Assembly (NCBI RefSeq): GCF_900110275.1
Contig: NZ_FODC01000007.1
Location: forward strand, 248,001 to 312,000
Direction of reading: 5' to 3'
Origin: Duganella sp. CF517
Lineage (GTDB): Bacteria > Pseudomonadota > Gammaproteobacteria > Burkholderiales > Burkholderiaceae_D
DNA length: 64,000 nucleotides
The stretch's first letter is position 1. Each line of letters starts with the position of its first letter. Of the stretch, positions 27,455 through 37,015 are shown one piece after another. The position numbers and the translations under genes are program-made. Below the pieces are notes generated by a model. It searched no databases, had not been told where the DNA came from, and was given only the letters and a program-made list of their open reading frames with translations.

Positions 27455-28988
27455 AGTGTGGCGCTTCGCTTTCCGCTTCCGGCGCCGGCGGCGGCGGGAA
27501 GCCGACGCGGAACAGGCAGCCCGGCAGCTTCGGTTGCAGCGAACGGGGATTGCTGTAGATATCGACCTCGGCGCCGTGCTGCTGGGCGATCTCGCGCACG
27601 ATCGCCAGCCCCAGGCCGCTGCCTTCGGCGGCGTGGCCGAGGATGCGGTAGAAGCGCTCGAACACCCGCTCGCGCTCGGCCTTGGCGATGCCGGGGCCGG
27701 TGTCCTCCACTTCCAGGTAGCCGGGTTCGCCGTGCTGGCCGCGCACCCGCACCGTGACGCTGCCGCCGGCCGGCGTGTAGCGCAGCGCGTTGTCGATCAG
27801 GTTGGACAGCAGTTCGCGCAGCATGGTCGGATCGCCGACGATCTGCACCGGCTCGGGCGGCGCCTCGTAGCCCAGGTCGATGCGGTGCGCGAACGACGCC
27901 TGCACCCAGTCCTGCACCACGCCGCGCGCCAGTTCGGACAGTTCCAGCGGCAGCATCGCCGCGCCGGTCTGCGGCTGGTTTTCGGCGCGCGCCAGCGCCA
28001 GCAGCTGGTTCACCAGCCGCGTGGCCGCCTGCGAGCTTTTGGCCAACTGCTCCAGCGAGCGGTGGATCTCGCCGCCGTCGGTCTGGCGCAGCGCCAGCTC
28101 CGACTGCATGCGCATGCCCGCCAGCGGCGTGCGCATCTGGTGCGCGGCGTCGGCGATGAAGCGTTTCTGCATCTCGATCGACAGCGACAGCCGCGCCAGC
28201 ATCTCGTTGAGCGAGCGCACCAGCGGAGAAATTTCCTCCGGCACGTCGCTCGACTCGATCGGGCTCAGGTCGTCCGACCCGCGCGCGCGGATGCGCTCCT
28301 GCAGTTGCGCCAGCGGCGACAGGCCGCGCGCCAGCGCGAACCACACCAGCGCCAGCACGATCGGCAGGATGATGAACTGCGGCAGGATCACGCCCTTGAT
28401 GATCTCGTTGGCCAGTTGGCCGCGCTTCTCCAGGGTTTCGGCCACCTGCACCAGCGCCAGCCGCGGCGCGTCGTCGCCCACCGGTTCCAGCCGCACATAC
28501 GAATAGGCCACGCGCACCGGCGTGCCGTGCATGCTGTCGTTGCGGAAGCGCACGCTGCCGGCGCGGTAGCGCTCGTCCTCGTCCATAGTTGGCGCCGGCA
28601 GGTCGCGGTCGCCGTCGATGTGTTCGCCGCGCGGGCCGTGGATCTGGAAGTACACATTGTCGACGTCGTCGGCGCGCAGGATGTCGCGCGCCGAGCCGGG
28701 CAGGCTCTTGATGATCTTGCCGTCGACCGTGCGCACCTGCTGCGCCAGCACCGTCACGCTGTCCTCCAGCGCGTGGTCGAACGGCTGGTTGGCGATCGAC
28801 TTGGCGACCAGGTAGGTGATGGCGATGCTCATCGGCCACAGCAACAGCAGCGGCGCCAGCATCCAGTCGAGGATTTCGCCGAACAGCGAATTTTGCACGC
28901 CCTCGTCGACCTCGGCGGCGGGCGGCTGGTAGACCGGGCCGTCCGCCTCCGCGTCCGCGATGGGCTCGGGCGCGGGCAGGCGGTTCAC
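27447..28988 (-). CDS. Sensor histidine kinase (TctE-like)
   Basis: Membrane kinase of 513 residues. Two membrane helices (MLAPLLLLWPMSIAITYLV near residue 46 and VILPQFIILPIVLALVWFA near 205) enclose a periplasmic sensor region, followed by HAMP, the phosphoacceptor H-box FIADAAHQMRTPLAG, N-box LLSNLIDNALRYTP, and G-boxes VEDTGPGI and GSGLGLAIVREIA. Start is GTG 28988, overlapping the regulator stop by 4 bases (GTGA). A TctE-type sensor next to an organic-acid symporter fits a substrate-sensing role. Pro/Ala-rich ends flank the kinase domains. Confidence 0.9.
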   Translation of the reverse strand: MNRLPAPEPIADAEADGPVYQPPAAEVDEGVQNSLFGEILDWMLAPLLLLWPMSIAITYLVAKSIANQPFDHALEDSVTVLAQQVRTVDGKIIKSLPGSARDILRADDVDNVYFQIHGPRGEHIDGDRDLPAPTMDEDERYRAGSVRFRNDSMHGTPVRVAYSYVRLEPVGDDAPRLALVQVAETLEKRGQLANEIIKGVILPQFIILPIVLALVWFALARGLSPLAQLQERIRARGSDDLSPIESSDVPEEISPLVRSLNEMLARLSLSIEMQKRFIADAAHQMRTPLAGMRMQSELALRQTDGGEIHRSLEQLAKSSQAATRLVNQLLALARAENQPQTGAAMLPLELSELARGVVQDWVQASFAHRIDLGYEAPPEPVQIVGDPTMLRELLSNLIDNALRYTPAGGSVTVRVRGQHGEPGYLEVEDTGPGIAKAERERVFERFYRILGHAAEGSGLGLAIVREIAQQHGAEVDIYSNPRSLQPKLPGCLFRVGFPPPPAPEAESEAPHYG

Positions 28989-29701
28989 TTGGCGGCGTCG
29001 CCGAGGTCGGCGTTGGCGCTGGCGCGGGCCGCGTCGGAATATTTCTCCAGGCAATAGCCGAGCCCGCGCACGGTGGCGATGCGCACGCCGCCGACCTCGA
29101 TCTTCTTGCGCAGCCGGTGCACATAGACCTCGATGGCGTTGTTGCTCACTTCCTCGCCCCATTCGCACAGGTGGTCGACCAGCTGCTCTTTCGACACCAG
29201 GCGGCCGGTGCGCGCCAGCAGGATTTCCAGCAGGCCCAGTTCGCGCGCCGACAGGTCCAGCATCTGGTCGTTGATATAGGCGCTGCGGCCGACCTGGTCG
29301 TACGCCAGCGGCCCGTGCTTGATGATGGTGGCGCCGCCGCCGGCGCCGCGGCGCGTGAGCGCGCGCACCCGCGCCTCCAGCTCGGACAGCGCGAACGGCT
29401 TGGCCATGTAATCGTCGGCGCCCAGGTCGAGGCCGTTGACCCGCTGCTCGATCGAGTCGGCCGCCGTCAGGATCAGCACCGGCAGCAGCGACGCGCGCGC
29501 GCGCAGCCGCCGCAGCACCTCCAGCCCGGACAGCTTGGGCAAGCCCAGGTCCAGGATCAGCAGGTCGAATTCCTGGGTCGACAGGGCGGTGTCGGCCTCC
29601 TGGCCGTTGCGCACGCAATCGATGGCGTAGCCGGACTGGCGCAGCGAACGCGTCAGCCCATCGGCCAGCACGCTGTCATCCTCGGCAAGTAAAATACGCA
29701 T
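28985..29701 (-). CDS. OmpR-family response regulator (TctD-like)
   Basis: Two-domain regulator of 238 residues. Receiver: acidic pair in LLAEDDSVL, phosphoacceptor Asp in LLILDLGLPKLSG, Thr in LILTAAD, Lys in YMAKPFA. C-terminal winged helix: LSARELGLLEILL and NAIEVYVHRLRKKIE, ending RGLGYCLEK. ATG 29701 has GGAG about 8 bases upstream; GTG 29708 is less likely. Leads the four-gene operon that it probably controls. Divergent from recA, 173 bases away. Confidence 0.92.
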   Translation of the reverse strand: MRILLAEDDSVLADGLTRSLRQSGYAIDCVRNGQEADTALSTQEFDLLILDLGLPKLSGLEVLRRLRARASLLPVLILTAADSIEQRVNGLDLGADDYMAKPFALSELEARVRALTRRGAGGGATIIKHGPLAYDQVGRSAYINDQMLDLSARELGLLEILLARTGRLVSKEQLVDHLCEWGEEVSNNAIEVYVHRLRKKIEVGGVRIATVRGLGYCLEKYSDAARASANADLGDAAK

Positions 29702-29795
29702 GTAAGGCACTCCGGCTGCAGAAGATCGTATTGTGTTTCATTTCCCGCAAGGTGGCGAGTTTTTGTACGATTTGGGCGATTCGATACAAATCCGC

Positions 29796-29825
29796 TTGCA
29801 TTGATCACTGTTTTTTTATACAGTA
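29796..29825 (+). promoter_or_regulatory. recA promoter with LexA (SOS) box
   Basis: CTG-N10-CAG at 29808-29823 within CACTGTTTTTTTATACAGTA matches the beta/gammaproteobacterial LexA box. It overlaps a -10 TACAGT (29819-29824), placed 17 bases after a -35-like TTGCAT (29796-29801). Repression by LexA is inferred from the match. Confidence 0.88.
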
Positions 29826-29874
29826 CTGCCTGAACCGACGAATTGTCCCACCACCCACTGGTTGAAAGCACATT

Positions 29875-30984
<1,110 letters not shown>

Positions 30985-31008
30985 ATTCGCCCGTGGTCCT
31001 GACCGCAG

Positions 31009-31039
31009 CCACCGTGCCATTCCCATGGCCGGTGGTTTT
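31009..31039 (+). terminator. Hairpin between recA and recX
   Basis: CCACCG and GCC (31009-31018, one bulged T) pair with GGC and CGGTGG (31027-31035), followed by TTTT. Partial termination here would lower recX relative to recA, as reported in other bacteria. Confidence 0.7.
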
Positions 31040-31059
31040 CTCATTGTGCAGAGGGTTTT

Positions 31060-31524
31060 ATGGCCGCACCTCAACTTAGTCTGAAGGGACGCGCGCTGCG
31101 GTTTTTATCGATGCGCGAGCACAGCCGGCTGGAGCTGGGCCGCAAGCTGTCCAAGTACGCGGAGGAGGGCGACGACATCGAAGCGCTGCTCGACCTGCTG
31201 GAAAAAAACAACTGGCTGTCGCAGCAGCGGTTTTCGGAATCGCTGATCCACCGCCGGTCCGCGCGGTTCGGCAACAGCCGGATCGTGGCGGAACTGCAAA
31301 GCCACGGCGTCAAGGGCGAAGCGCTGCAGGAACTCAAGGCCGGCCTGGCCGATAGCGAAACCGCGCGCGCCTGCGAGGTGTGGGAGCGTAAATTCGGCGT
31401 CGTCGCCAGCGACCCCAAGGAGCGCAACAAGCAGATGCGGTTCATGATGCTGCGCGGTTTTTCCCAGCGCGCCGTGCAAGCGGCGATGAAGGGCGCCGAC
31501 CTCGACGAGTTCGACGGCAACTGA
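31060..31524 (+). CDS. recX: Recombination regulator RecX
   Basis: Helical RecX protein of 154 residues that binds RecA filaments and limits their activity. Recognised by [23 protein letters not shown] near the start, the [22 protein letters not shown] repeat with conserved aromatic and basic residues, and [16 protein letters not shown] near the end; three three-helix repeats are expected. Lies 76 bases after recA in the usual order. Confidence 0.93.
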   Translation: MAAPQLSLKGRALRFLSMREHSRLELGRKLSKYAEEGDDIEALLDLLEKNNWLSQQRFSESLIHRRSARFGNSRIVAELQSHGVKGEALQELKAGLADSETARACEVWERKFGVVASDPKERNKQMRFMMLRGFSQRAVQAAMKGADLDEFDGN

Positions 31525-32099
31525 TCGTACGCGCGCCACCGATCCGCCGCGCCGACAAAGCGGTGCGCGCGCGCGACATCGTCCCCCCGCACCGCAGCAT
31601 TTATGATTACTTGGCATCAGGCACGTCGCAAGTCGGGCTGGGGTGTGCTACACTTTTAGGGTTTTTGCAGCACCGTGGGTGCGGTGGTTGTCCGTAGAAG
31701 CTACGGCAACGTGCATTTTCGATAAGAGAAATGCGCAAGGCTGCTAACTAACTCATGCCGCGAGAGCGGTATATTCTTATGTCACTGTCAATACCTGATC
31801 ACTGTCGTGCGTTGCGCACGGTCGTCCCAGCATATCCGCATACCGGTTGCCTATGGAAGATTGACGCCTGTTTCACCTCCGGCCATCGCGCTGGCTGCAC
31901 CCCCCTGATCGTCGCCTTACCCCCCAATTCCAAAACATCGCCCCGCACTGCGTCACGACGCCGTCGCACGGGCCGGTTTTACCCGCGCTGGGTGGACAAA
32001 GCAGCACCGGGTAGCGCGTAGCAACATCTGCTTATCTAGCATCACACATTTCGCAGTATCAACCGATTTATACACATCAGCATCAGAAGGGAAGCCAGC
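31525..32099. other. 575-base gap between recX and sucC
   Basis: No convincing protein gene. The left part carries the structured RNA candidate at 31661-31780. The right part holds an additional short hairpin (CGTGCG-TTG-CGCACG, about 31807-31821), a C-rich stretch near 31900 and the sucC ribosome binding site AAGGGA at about 32087-32092. The region may be a long sucC leader, an independent small RNA gene, or both. Confidence 0.6.
31661..31780 (+). ncRNA. Candidate structured RNA upstream of sucC
   Basis: An extended -10 element (TGCTACACT, 31646-31654) would start a transcript near 31661. From there GCAGC (31668-31672) can pair with GCTGC (31740-31744), closing three consecutive hairpins: CACCG/CGGTG, GTTG-T-CCGTAG/CTACGG-CAAC with an AAG loop, and GCATTT/AAATGC. 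A further GAGA-loop hairpin CCGC/GCGG follows at about 31758-31769. The nested pairing is unlikely to be chance, but no known family was recognised. Could be a cis element of sucCD or a small RNA. Confidence 0.5.
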
Positions 32100-33269
32100 A
32101 TGAAAATCCATGAGTATCAAGGCAAAGAAATCCTCCGAAAATACGGAGTGACGGTTCCGCGCGGTATTCCGTGCATGTCCGTTGAAGAAGCAGTCAAAGC
32201 TGCGGAAACCTTGGGCGGCCCGGTCTGGGTTGTGAAAGCACAAATCCACGCCGGTGGCCGTGGTAAAGGCGGCGGCGTGAAAGTGGCGAAATCGCTGGAA
32301 CAAGTCAAAGAATTCTCCGAGCAGATCCTCGGCATGCAGCTGGTCACGCACCAGACCGGCCCTGAAGGCCAAAAAGTACGCCGCCTGCTGATTGAAGAAG
32401 GCGCGGACATCAAAAAAGAACTGTACGTGTCGCTGGTCACCGACCGCGTCTCGCAGCGCGTCGTGCTGATGGCCTCGTCGGAAGGCGGCATGGACATCGA
32501 AGAAGTCGCCGAGTCCCACCCTGAACTGCTGCACTCGATCGCCATCGATCCGGCCGTCGGCCTGACCGACGCCGATGCCGACGCGATCTCGACCAAAATC
32601 GGCGTGCCTGCCGAGTCGATCGCCGACGCCCGCGCCAACCTGCAAGGCCTGTACAAAGCCTACTGGGAAACCGATTCGTCGCTGGCCGAAATCAACCCGC
32701 TGATACTGACCGGTTCGGGCAAGGTCATCGCGCTGGACGCCAAGTTCAACTTCGACGCCAACGCGCTGTTCCGTCAACCGGAAATCGTCGCCTACCGCGA
32801 TCTGGACGAAGAAGATCCAGCCGAAGTCGAAGCATCGAAATTCGACCTGGCCTACATCTCCCTCGACGGCAACATCGGCTGCCTGGTCAACGGCGCCGGT
32901 CTGGCCATGGCCACCATGGACACCATCAAGCTGTTCGGCGGCGAGCCGGCCAACTTCCTGGACGTGGGCGGCGGTGCGACGGCTGAGAAAGTCACCGAAG
33001 CATTCAAGATCATGCTGAAAAACCCGGGCCTGAAAGCCATCCTGGTCAACATCTTCGGCGGCATCATGCGCTGCGACGTGATCGCCGAAGGCGTGATCAC
33101 CGCGGTGAAGGCTGTCTCGCTGAACGTGCCGCTGGTGGTCCGCATGAAGGGCACCAACGAAGACCTGGGCAAGAAGATGCTGGCCGATTCCGGTCTGCCT
33201 ATCATCGCTGCCGACACCATGGAAGATGCAGCGAAGAGCGTCGTAGCAGCCGCTGCCGGTCAAGCTTAA
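32100..33269 (+). CDS. sucC: Succinyl-CoA synthetase, beta subunit
   Basis: ADP-forming succinyl-CoA ligase beta chain, 389 residues, TCA cycle. N-terminal [17 protein letters not shown] and ATP-grasp lysine/glycine segment [18 protein letters not shown] are diagnostic; the carboxylate region has [11 protein letters not shown] and [14 protein letters not shown]. Codon use here is more AT-tolerant than in neighbours, typical of a highly expressed gene. 13 bases precede sucD. The long upstream leader is described separately. Confidence 0.97.
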   Translation: MKIHEYQGKEILRKYGVTVPRGIPCMSVEEAVKAAETLGGPVWVVKAQIHAGGRGKGGGVKVAKSLEQVKEFSEQILGMQLVTHQTGPEGQKVRRLLIEEGADIKKELYVSLVTDRVSQRVVLMASSEGGMDIEEVAESHPELLHSIAIDPAVGLTDADADAISTKIGVPAESIADARANLQGLYKAYWETDSSLAEINPLILTGSGKVIALDAKFNFDANALFRQPEIVAYRDLDEEDPAEVEASKFDLAYISLDGNIGCLVNGAGLAMATMDTIKLFGGEPANFLDVGGGATAEKVTEAFKIMLKNPGLKAILVNIFGGIMRCDVIAEGVITAVKAVSLNVPLVVRMKGTNEDLGKKMLADSGLPIIAADTMEDAAKSVVAAAAGQA

Positions 33270-33282
33270 TTAAGGAATCAAC

Positions 33283-34164
33283 ATGTCCATTCTGATCAAT
33301 AAAGATACCAAAGTCGTTACCCAAGGGATCACCGGCAAGACCGGCCAGTTCCACACCCGCGGCTGCCGCGACTACGCGAACGGCAAAAATGCCTTCGTCG
33401 CCGGCGTGAACCCGAAGAAAGCCGGCGAAGACTTCGAAGGCATTCCAATTTTCGCCAACGTCGCTGAAGCGAAAAAAGAAACCGGCGCCAACGTGTCGGT
33501 CATCTACGTCCCGCCAGCAGGCGCCGCCGCCGCTATTTGGGAAGCCGTCGAAGCCGAGCTGGACCTGGCAATTTGCATCACCGAAGGCATTCCTGTCCGC
33601 GACATGATGGCCCTGAAGGACCGCATGGCCAAAGCCGGCTCGAAGACCCTGCTGCTGGGCCCTAACTGCCCAGGCCTGATCACCCCCGACGAAATCAAGA
33701 TCGGCATCATGCCGGGCCACATCCACAAGAAGGGCCGCATCGGCGTGGTTTCGCGTTCGGGCACCCTGACCTATGAAGCAGTCGGCCAGCTGACCGCGCT
33801 GGGCCTGGGCCAATCGTCGGCAGTCGGCATCGGCGGCGACCCGATCAACGGTCTGAAGCACATCGACGTCATGAAGATGTTCAACGACGATCCTGATACC
33901 GACGCGGTCATCATGATCGGCGAAATCGGCGGTCCGGACGAAGCCAACGCGGCTTACTGGATCAAAGACAACATGAAAAAACCGGTGGTCGGCTTCATCG
34001 CCGGTGTTACCGCTCCTCCGGGCAAGCGCATGGGCCACGCCGGCGCGCTGATCTCCGGCGGCGCCGACACCGCGCAAGCCAAACTGGAAATCATGGAAGC
34101 TTGCGGCATCACTGTCACCAAGAACCCGTCCGAAATGGCGCGTCTGCTGAAAGCCATGCTGTAA
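33283..34164 (+). CDS. sucD: Succinyl-CoA synthetase, alpha subunit
   Basis: CoA-binding alpha chain of 293 residues. CoA-binding start MSILINKDTKVVTQGITGKTGQFHT, GPNCPGLITPDEIKIGIMPG, and the phosphorylated active-site His in GHAGALISGGADTAQAK are present. Partner of SucC for substrate-level ATP formation. Followed by a strong terminator at 34191-34223. Confidence 0.97.
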   Translation: MSILINKDTKVVTQGITGKTGQFHTRGCRDYANGKNAFVAGVNPKKAGEDFEGIPIFANVAEAKKETGANVSVIYVPPAGAAAAIWEAVEAELDLAICITEGIPVRDMMALKDRMAKAGSKTLLLGPNCPGLITPDEIKIGIMPGHIHKKGRIGVVSRSGTLTYEAVGQLTALGLGQSSAVGIGGDPINGLKHIDVMKMFNDDPDTDAVIMIGEIGGPDEANAAYWIKDNMKKPVVGFIAGVTAPPGKRMGHAGALISGGADTAQAKLEIMEACGITVTKNPSEMARLLKAML

Positions 34165-34190
34165 TAACAGCCCGGTTGAATGTGGAATAA

Positions 34191-34223
34191 TAAAGGGGAG
34201 CCTCGTGCTCCCCTTTATCTTTT
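34191..34223 (+). terminator. Rho-independent terminator of sucCD
   Basis: TAAAGGGGAGC (34191-34201) pairs with GCTCCCCTTTA (34207-34217), then TCTTTT. The end of the T-rich tail merges with the ribosome binding site of the FHA gene, so any readthrough would feed that gene. Confidence 0.88.
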
Positions 34224-34234
34224 GGAGAACCGGA

Positions 34235-34810
34235 TTGGCGAAGATCATCGTCACGCGCGACGGCCTGGTGGAACGGCAGGTTCAGCTGGGCAAAGAACGG
34301 ATGACCATCGGGCGCCATCCGCGCAACGACATCGTGCTGACGCATCCGGCCGTCAGCGGCGAGCACGCCGTCATCGTCACCATCCTCGACGACTCCTTCC
34401 TGGAAGACCTGCACAGCACCAACGGCACCTTCGTCAACGGCCACCGCATCGGCAAGCACTTCCTGCAACACCAGGATGTCATCAAGATGGCCAGGTTCCA
34501 GGTCGAGTTTCTGGCCGACGGCGTGCGGCCGAGCATGGCCGCCGAACCGCTGCTGGCCCACATCGAAGTCTTAAATGGCAACAATGCTGGTAAACAAATG
34601 GCGCTGACCAAGCCGCAGACCACGCTCGGCCGCGCCGGCGTGCAGGTCGTGGTGGTCGAGCGCCGGCCGGACGCCTATACGCTGACGCACAGCGAGGGGG
34701 CGCAGGCGCCGCTGGTCAACGGCGTCGCGCTCGGCGAGCAGGTTTGGCGGCTAGCGGATGGCGACGTGATCGACCTCGGCGGCACGCGAATGGCCTTCCG
34801 CATCGGCTGA
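34235..34810 (+). CDS. FHA-domain protein with a second degenerate FHA repeat
   Basis: Cytoplasmic protein of 191 residues. First domain: GRHPRNDIVLTHPAVSGEHA and STNGTFVNG, the residues that bind phosphothreonine peptides. The second half repeats the fold (TTLGRAGVQ, LVNGVALGEQ, LADGDVIDLGG) but has lost the Ser-His binding pair, so only the first is expected to bind. Start TTG 34235 is chosen from GGAGA at 34223-34227 and because earlier residues read the terminator. Lies just before the pilin promoter; a partner kinase is not in the window. Confidence 0.82.
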   Translation: MAKIIVTRDGLVERQVQLGKERMTIGRHPRNDIVLTHPAVSGEHAVIVTILDDSFLEDLHSTNGTFVNGHRIGKHFLQHQDVIKMARFQVEFLADGVRPSMAAEPLLAHIEVLNGNNAGKQMALTKPQTTLGRAGVQVVVVERRPDAYTLTHSEGAQAPLVNGVALGEQVWRLADGDVIDLGGTRMAFRIG

Positions 34811-34864
34811 CAATAATTGTCACAGATTGTCACGGCTGACAAAACGCGGCGGTCGGAACTGACA
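34809..34864 (+). promoter_or_regulatory. Tandem TGTC/GACA sites upstream of the pilin promoter
   Basis: GACA at 34809 and 34838, TGTC at 34818 and 34828, and another GACA at 34861. The first four are spaced 9-10 bases, that is, on one face of the helix, 75-130 bases upstream of a sigma-54 promoter. This resembles the TGTC-based PilR enhancer sites described for Pseudomonas pilA. Identity of the activator is inferred. Confidence 0.6.
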
Positions 34865-34936
34865 AAAAACGGCAGCGCAGGGGGCTAAAATGGCGCTAAT
34901 GAAAATGTTCCGGCCCGTTTTGCCTGAAAAAGAGGC

Positions 34937-34951
34937 TGGCACACCGCTTGC
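34937..34951 (+). promoter_or_regulatory. Sigma-54 (RpoN) promoter of the pilin gene
   Basis: TGGCAC (34937-34942), 5 bases, TTGC (34948-34951): an exact -24/-12 consensus with GG and GC ten bases apart. Expected transcription start is near 34963, giving a leader of about 38 bases to ATG 35001. Confidence 0.88.
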
Positions 34952-35000
34952 GATAAGACAGGTGTACCACCCAATTTTTTCACCCCACAGGAGTCGCAAA

Positions 35001-35465
35001 ATGAAATCCATGAAAATGATGAAGAAACAAGCCCAGGCCGGCTTCACCCTGATCGAACTGATGATCGTCGTCGCGATCATCGGCATTCTGGCGGCGGTCG
35101 CGATCCCTGCGTACAGCGACTACACGATCAAAGCCAAAATCGCCAATGTTCAAGGGGCGGCGGACTCGCTGAAAACCGCGGTGGCATTGTGCGCGCAAGA
35201 AGCCGGCGGTGTGGTGACGGATTGCACCACCGGCAGCAACGGCGTGCCGGCATTTACCCCGACCAAGGAAGTCGCCTCGGCAACTGTCACCGCTGGCACG
35301 ATCACCATGGTGTTGGCCTCGGGTCTCGGCACTGGCGTCACCGGCAATGTGGTCTACGAACCGACCATTGCGGCCGGCGCGACGAATTTGACCTGGAAGG
35401 TCAGCACGACAGCCACCAACGACGCGGCCAAAACTGCGCTGACCAAAAACAACATCGTACCGTAA
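35001..35465 (+). CDS. pilA: Type IV major pilin (PilA-like prepilin)
   Basis: Prepilin of 154 residues. Leader of 14 residues ends in Gly14, cleavage before Phe15, with Glu19 at mature position 5 and the hydrophobic helix [22 protein letters not shown]. Two Cys (in ALCAQE and TDCTTG) likely form a disulfide; here they are near the middle rather than the C-terminus, unlike the classical D-loop. ATG 35001 has AGGAG at 34989-34993; the frame upstream to 34890 reads the sigma-54 promoter. Twitching motility, adhesion or DNA uptake is the general role. Confidence 0.93.
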   Translation: MKSMKMMKKQAQAGFTLIELMIVVAIIGILAAVAIPAYSDYTIKAKIANVQGAADSLKTAVALCAQEAGGVVTDCTTGSNGVPAFTPTKEVASATVTAGTITMVLASGLGTGVTGNVVYEPTIAAGATNLTWKVSTTATNDAAKTALTKNNIVP

Positions 35466-35480
35466 CTCCGCAAGCGGTAA

Positions 35481-35508
35481 AAAAAAACCGGCTACGCCGG
35501 TTTTTTTT
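35481..35508. terminator. Bidirectional terminator between pilA and the PilZ gene
   Basis: A7CCGGC at 35481-35492 pairs with GCCGGT7 at 35496-35507, loop TAC. Runs of A and T on both sides make it usable from both converging genes. Confidence 0.92.
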
Positions 35509-35521
35509 CGCTGCGGCTTCT

Positions 35522-36232
35522 TCAAACGATCTTCTGCCGATCCGCGATCAACGCCTCGTACGTCAAATTCTGCAACATCGTGTAGTGCACCGGGTCCAGA
35601 TCGACAAACTGCACGCCGTAGGTAAACACTTCCGGCTTGTCCCCGGCCGCCGGCTTCACCACATTGATATTGCGGATCGTCGCCTTCGGATTCACGCGCA
35701 CCTGCCGATTCCCCGGCTGCGCGATCAAATAGAACGACAACGCCACGTGCGCGTCATCCTCCGGCAACCGTTTCGCCGACTCGATCAGCGCGCCCGACAC
35801 GCTCAGGTTCACCAGGAACACCGAGGTGGTGCCGACCGGCGTCGTCACCTGCGCCGGAATATCCACCTTGACCCGCATCGCCGCGCGCAGGCTGGTTCCC
35901 TGAATCGACACCGGGAACGACAGATGGGCATAGAAGAATGGGCGGGGAAACACGCGCTGGACGACGCACGAGAACGAGCACACGTTCACGCCGGAAAACA
36001 CGCGGATGGTCAGCTTGTCGCCCTCGTTGATCGAGATCGGCGCGTTGTTCTCGAACGGCACCTTGACGATCATGTATTCGTCCTTGACCCAACCGATGAT
36101 GGTCGAAAAGTGCTGGATCGGCTTGATGGTGCGATGGGTGATGAACTGGATCCTGCCGCCCACCTGCAGGTTCATCTGTTCGAATTCGTATTCCTGAGTC
36201 TTGGCTTCGCTCGGGGGAGGGTTGCTGCTCAT
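35522..36232 (-). CDS. PilZ-domain c-di-GMP receptor (YcgR-like)
   Basis: Protein of 236 residues with an N-terminal YcgR-type (PilZN) beta domain and a C-terminal PilZ domain. The c-di-GMP signature is intact: RxxxR in RAAMRVKV and N-x-S-x-x-G in NLSVSGALI. YcgR proteins slow the flagellar motor or switch motility when c-di-GMP is high. It converges on pilA but has its own promoter on the other side, so physical adjacency is the only link with pili. Confidence 0.85.
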   Translation of the reverse strand: MSSNPPPSEAKTQEYEFEQMNLQVGGRIQFITHRTIKPIQHFSTIIGWVKDEYMIVKVPFENNAPISINEGDKLTIRVFSGVNVCSFSCVVQRVFPRPFFYAHLSFPVSIQGTSLRAAMRVKVDIPAQVTTPVGTTSVFLVNLSVSGALIESAKRLPEDDAHVALSFYLIAQPGNRQVRVNPKATIRNINVVKPAAGDKPEVFTYGVQFVDLDPVHYTMLQNLTYEALIADRQKIV

Positions 36233-36435
36233 TCAATTTCTTTCTCGTAGACGCGTGGGCGGCCACGGCAAGGTGGCTGTCAAAAAATTACTTCCGTGCT
36301 ATTTATTATATACAGGTTAATGAAAAGTAACAAAGCGACAATCGACGAGGCTGTCATGGACAGCGAGCAAGCAAGCAAAGCGTTGTGTTTCGACCATAAA
36401 ACCAAGCAAGACCAATCGCTTAATCTGGTTGCCAG
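36233..36435. other. Gap between PilZ gene and moaC
   Basis: About 200 bases of AT-rich sequence that should contain the promoter for the PilZ gene and the end of moaC transcription. No gene, repeat or strong hairpin is visible. Confidence 0.5.
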
Positions 36436-36942
36436 CTAGCTGGTCGCGCTCCAATCCCCCGACTTGCCGCCGTGCTTTTCCATGACCCGGATATCGCTCA
36501 TGACCATGCCGCGATCGACCGCCTTGCACATGTCATACACAGTCAGCAGGCCGACCTGGACCGCGGTAAGCGCTTCCATTTCCACGCCTGTCTTGCCGAA
36601 GGTCTCGACCTGCGCCTTGCAGTGAACGCTCGAATTGGCCACATCGGTCTCCAAATCGACCGTCACCCGCGTCAACGCCAGCGGATGGCACAGCGGAATC
36701 AAGTCGCTGGTGCGCTTGGACGCCATGATCGCGGCGATGCGCGCGATGCCGAGCACATCGCCTTTTTTTGCCGTGCCGCCGGTGATGATCGCCAGCGTCT
36801 CCGGCTTCATGCGGATGGTGCCGCTGGCGACCGCGATGCGGTGGGTTTCCTGCTTGGCGCCGACGTCGACCATGTGGGCTTGCCCGGAGGCGTCGAAGTG
36901 GGTCAGGTGGTCGGATGGCGGGGCGGAAGTGGTGTCGGTCAT
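36436..36942 (-). CDS. moaC: Cyclic pyranopterin monophosphate synthase
   Basis: Molybdenum cofactor enzyme of 168 residues, acting after MoaA on 3',8-cyclo-GTP. Family blocks: [72 protein letters not shown] and MEKHGGKSG. Alone on its strand; the divergent neighbour is the M48 protease. No other moa genes are in the window. Confidence 0.96.
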   Translation of the reverse strand: MTDTTSAPPSDHLTHFDASGQAHMVDVGAKQETHRIAVASGTIRMKPETLAIITGGTAKKGDVLGIARIAAIMASKRTSDLIPLCHPLALTRVTVDLETDVANSSVHCKAQVETFGKTGVEMEALTAVQVGLLTVYDMCKAVDRGMVMSDIRVMEKHGGKSGDWSATS

Positions 36943-37015
36943 GATGAAGGGCTAACAAAATATTTCGGTGGCGGGCACTGTGCGTGAGCACCCGAGATGC
37001 GGGTATCATATCACC

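Noticed and set aside
31009-31039. Hairpin after recA as an RNA gene
   Set aside because: Its T-run and position fit a transcription terminator or attenuator for recX; there is no room for a separate RNA gene.
31755-32021. 88-residue frame between recX and sucC
   Set aside because: No family resemblance, weak start context, and it overlaps predicted RNA structure; composition looks like noncoding DNA.
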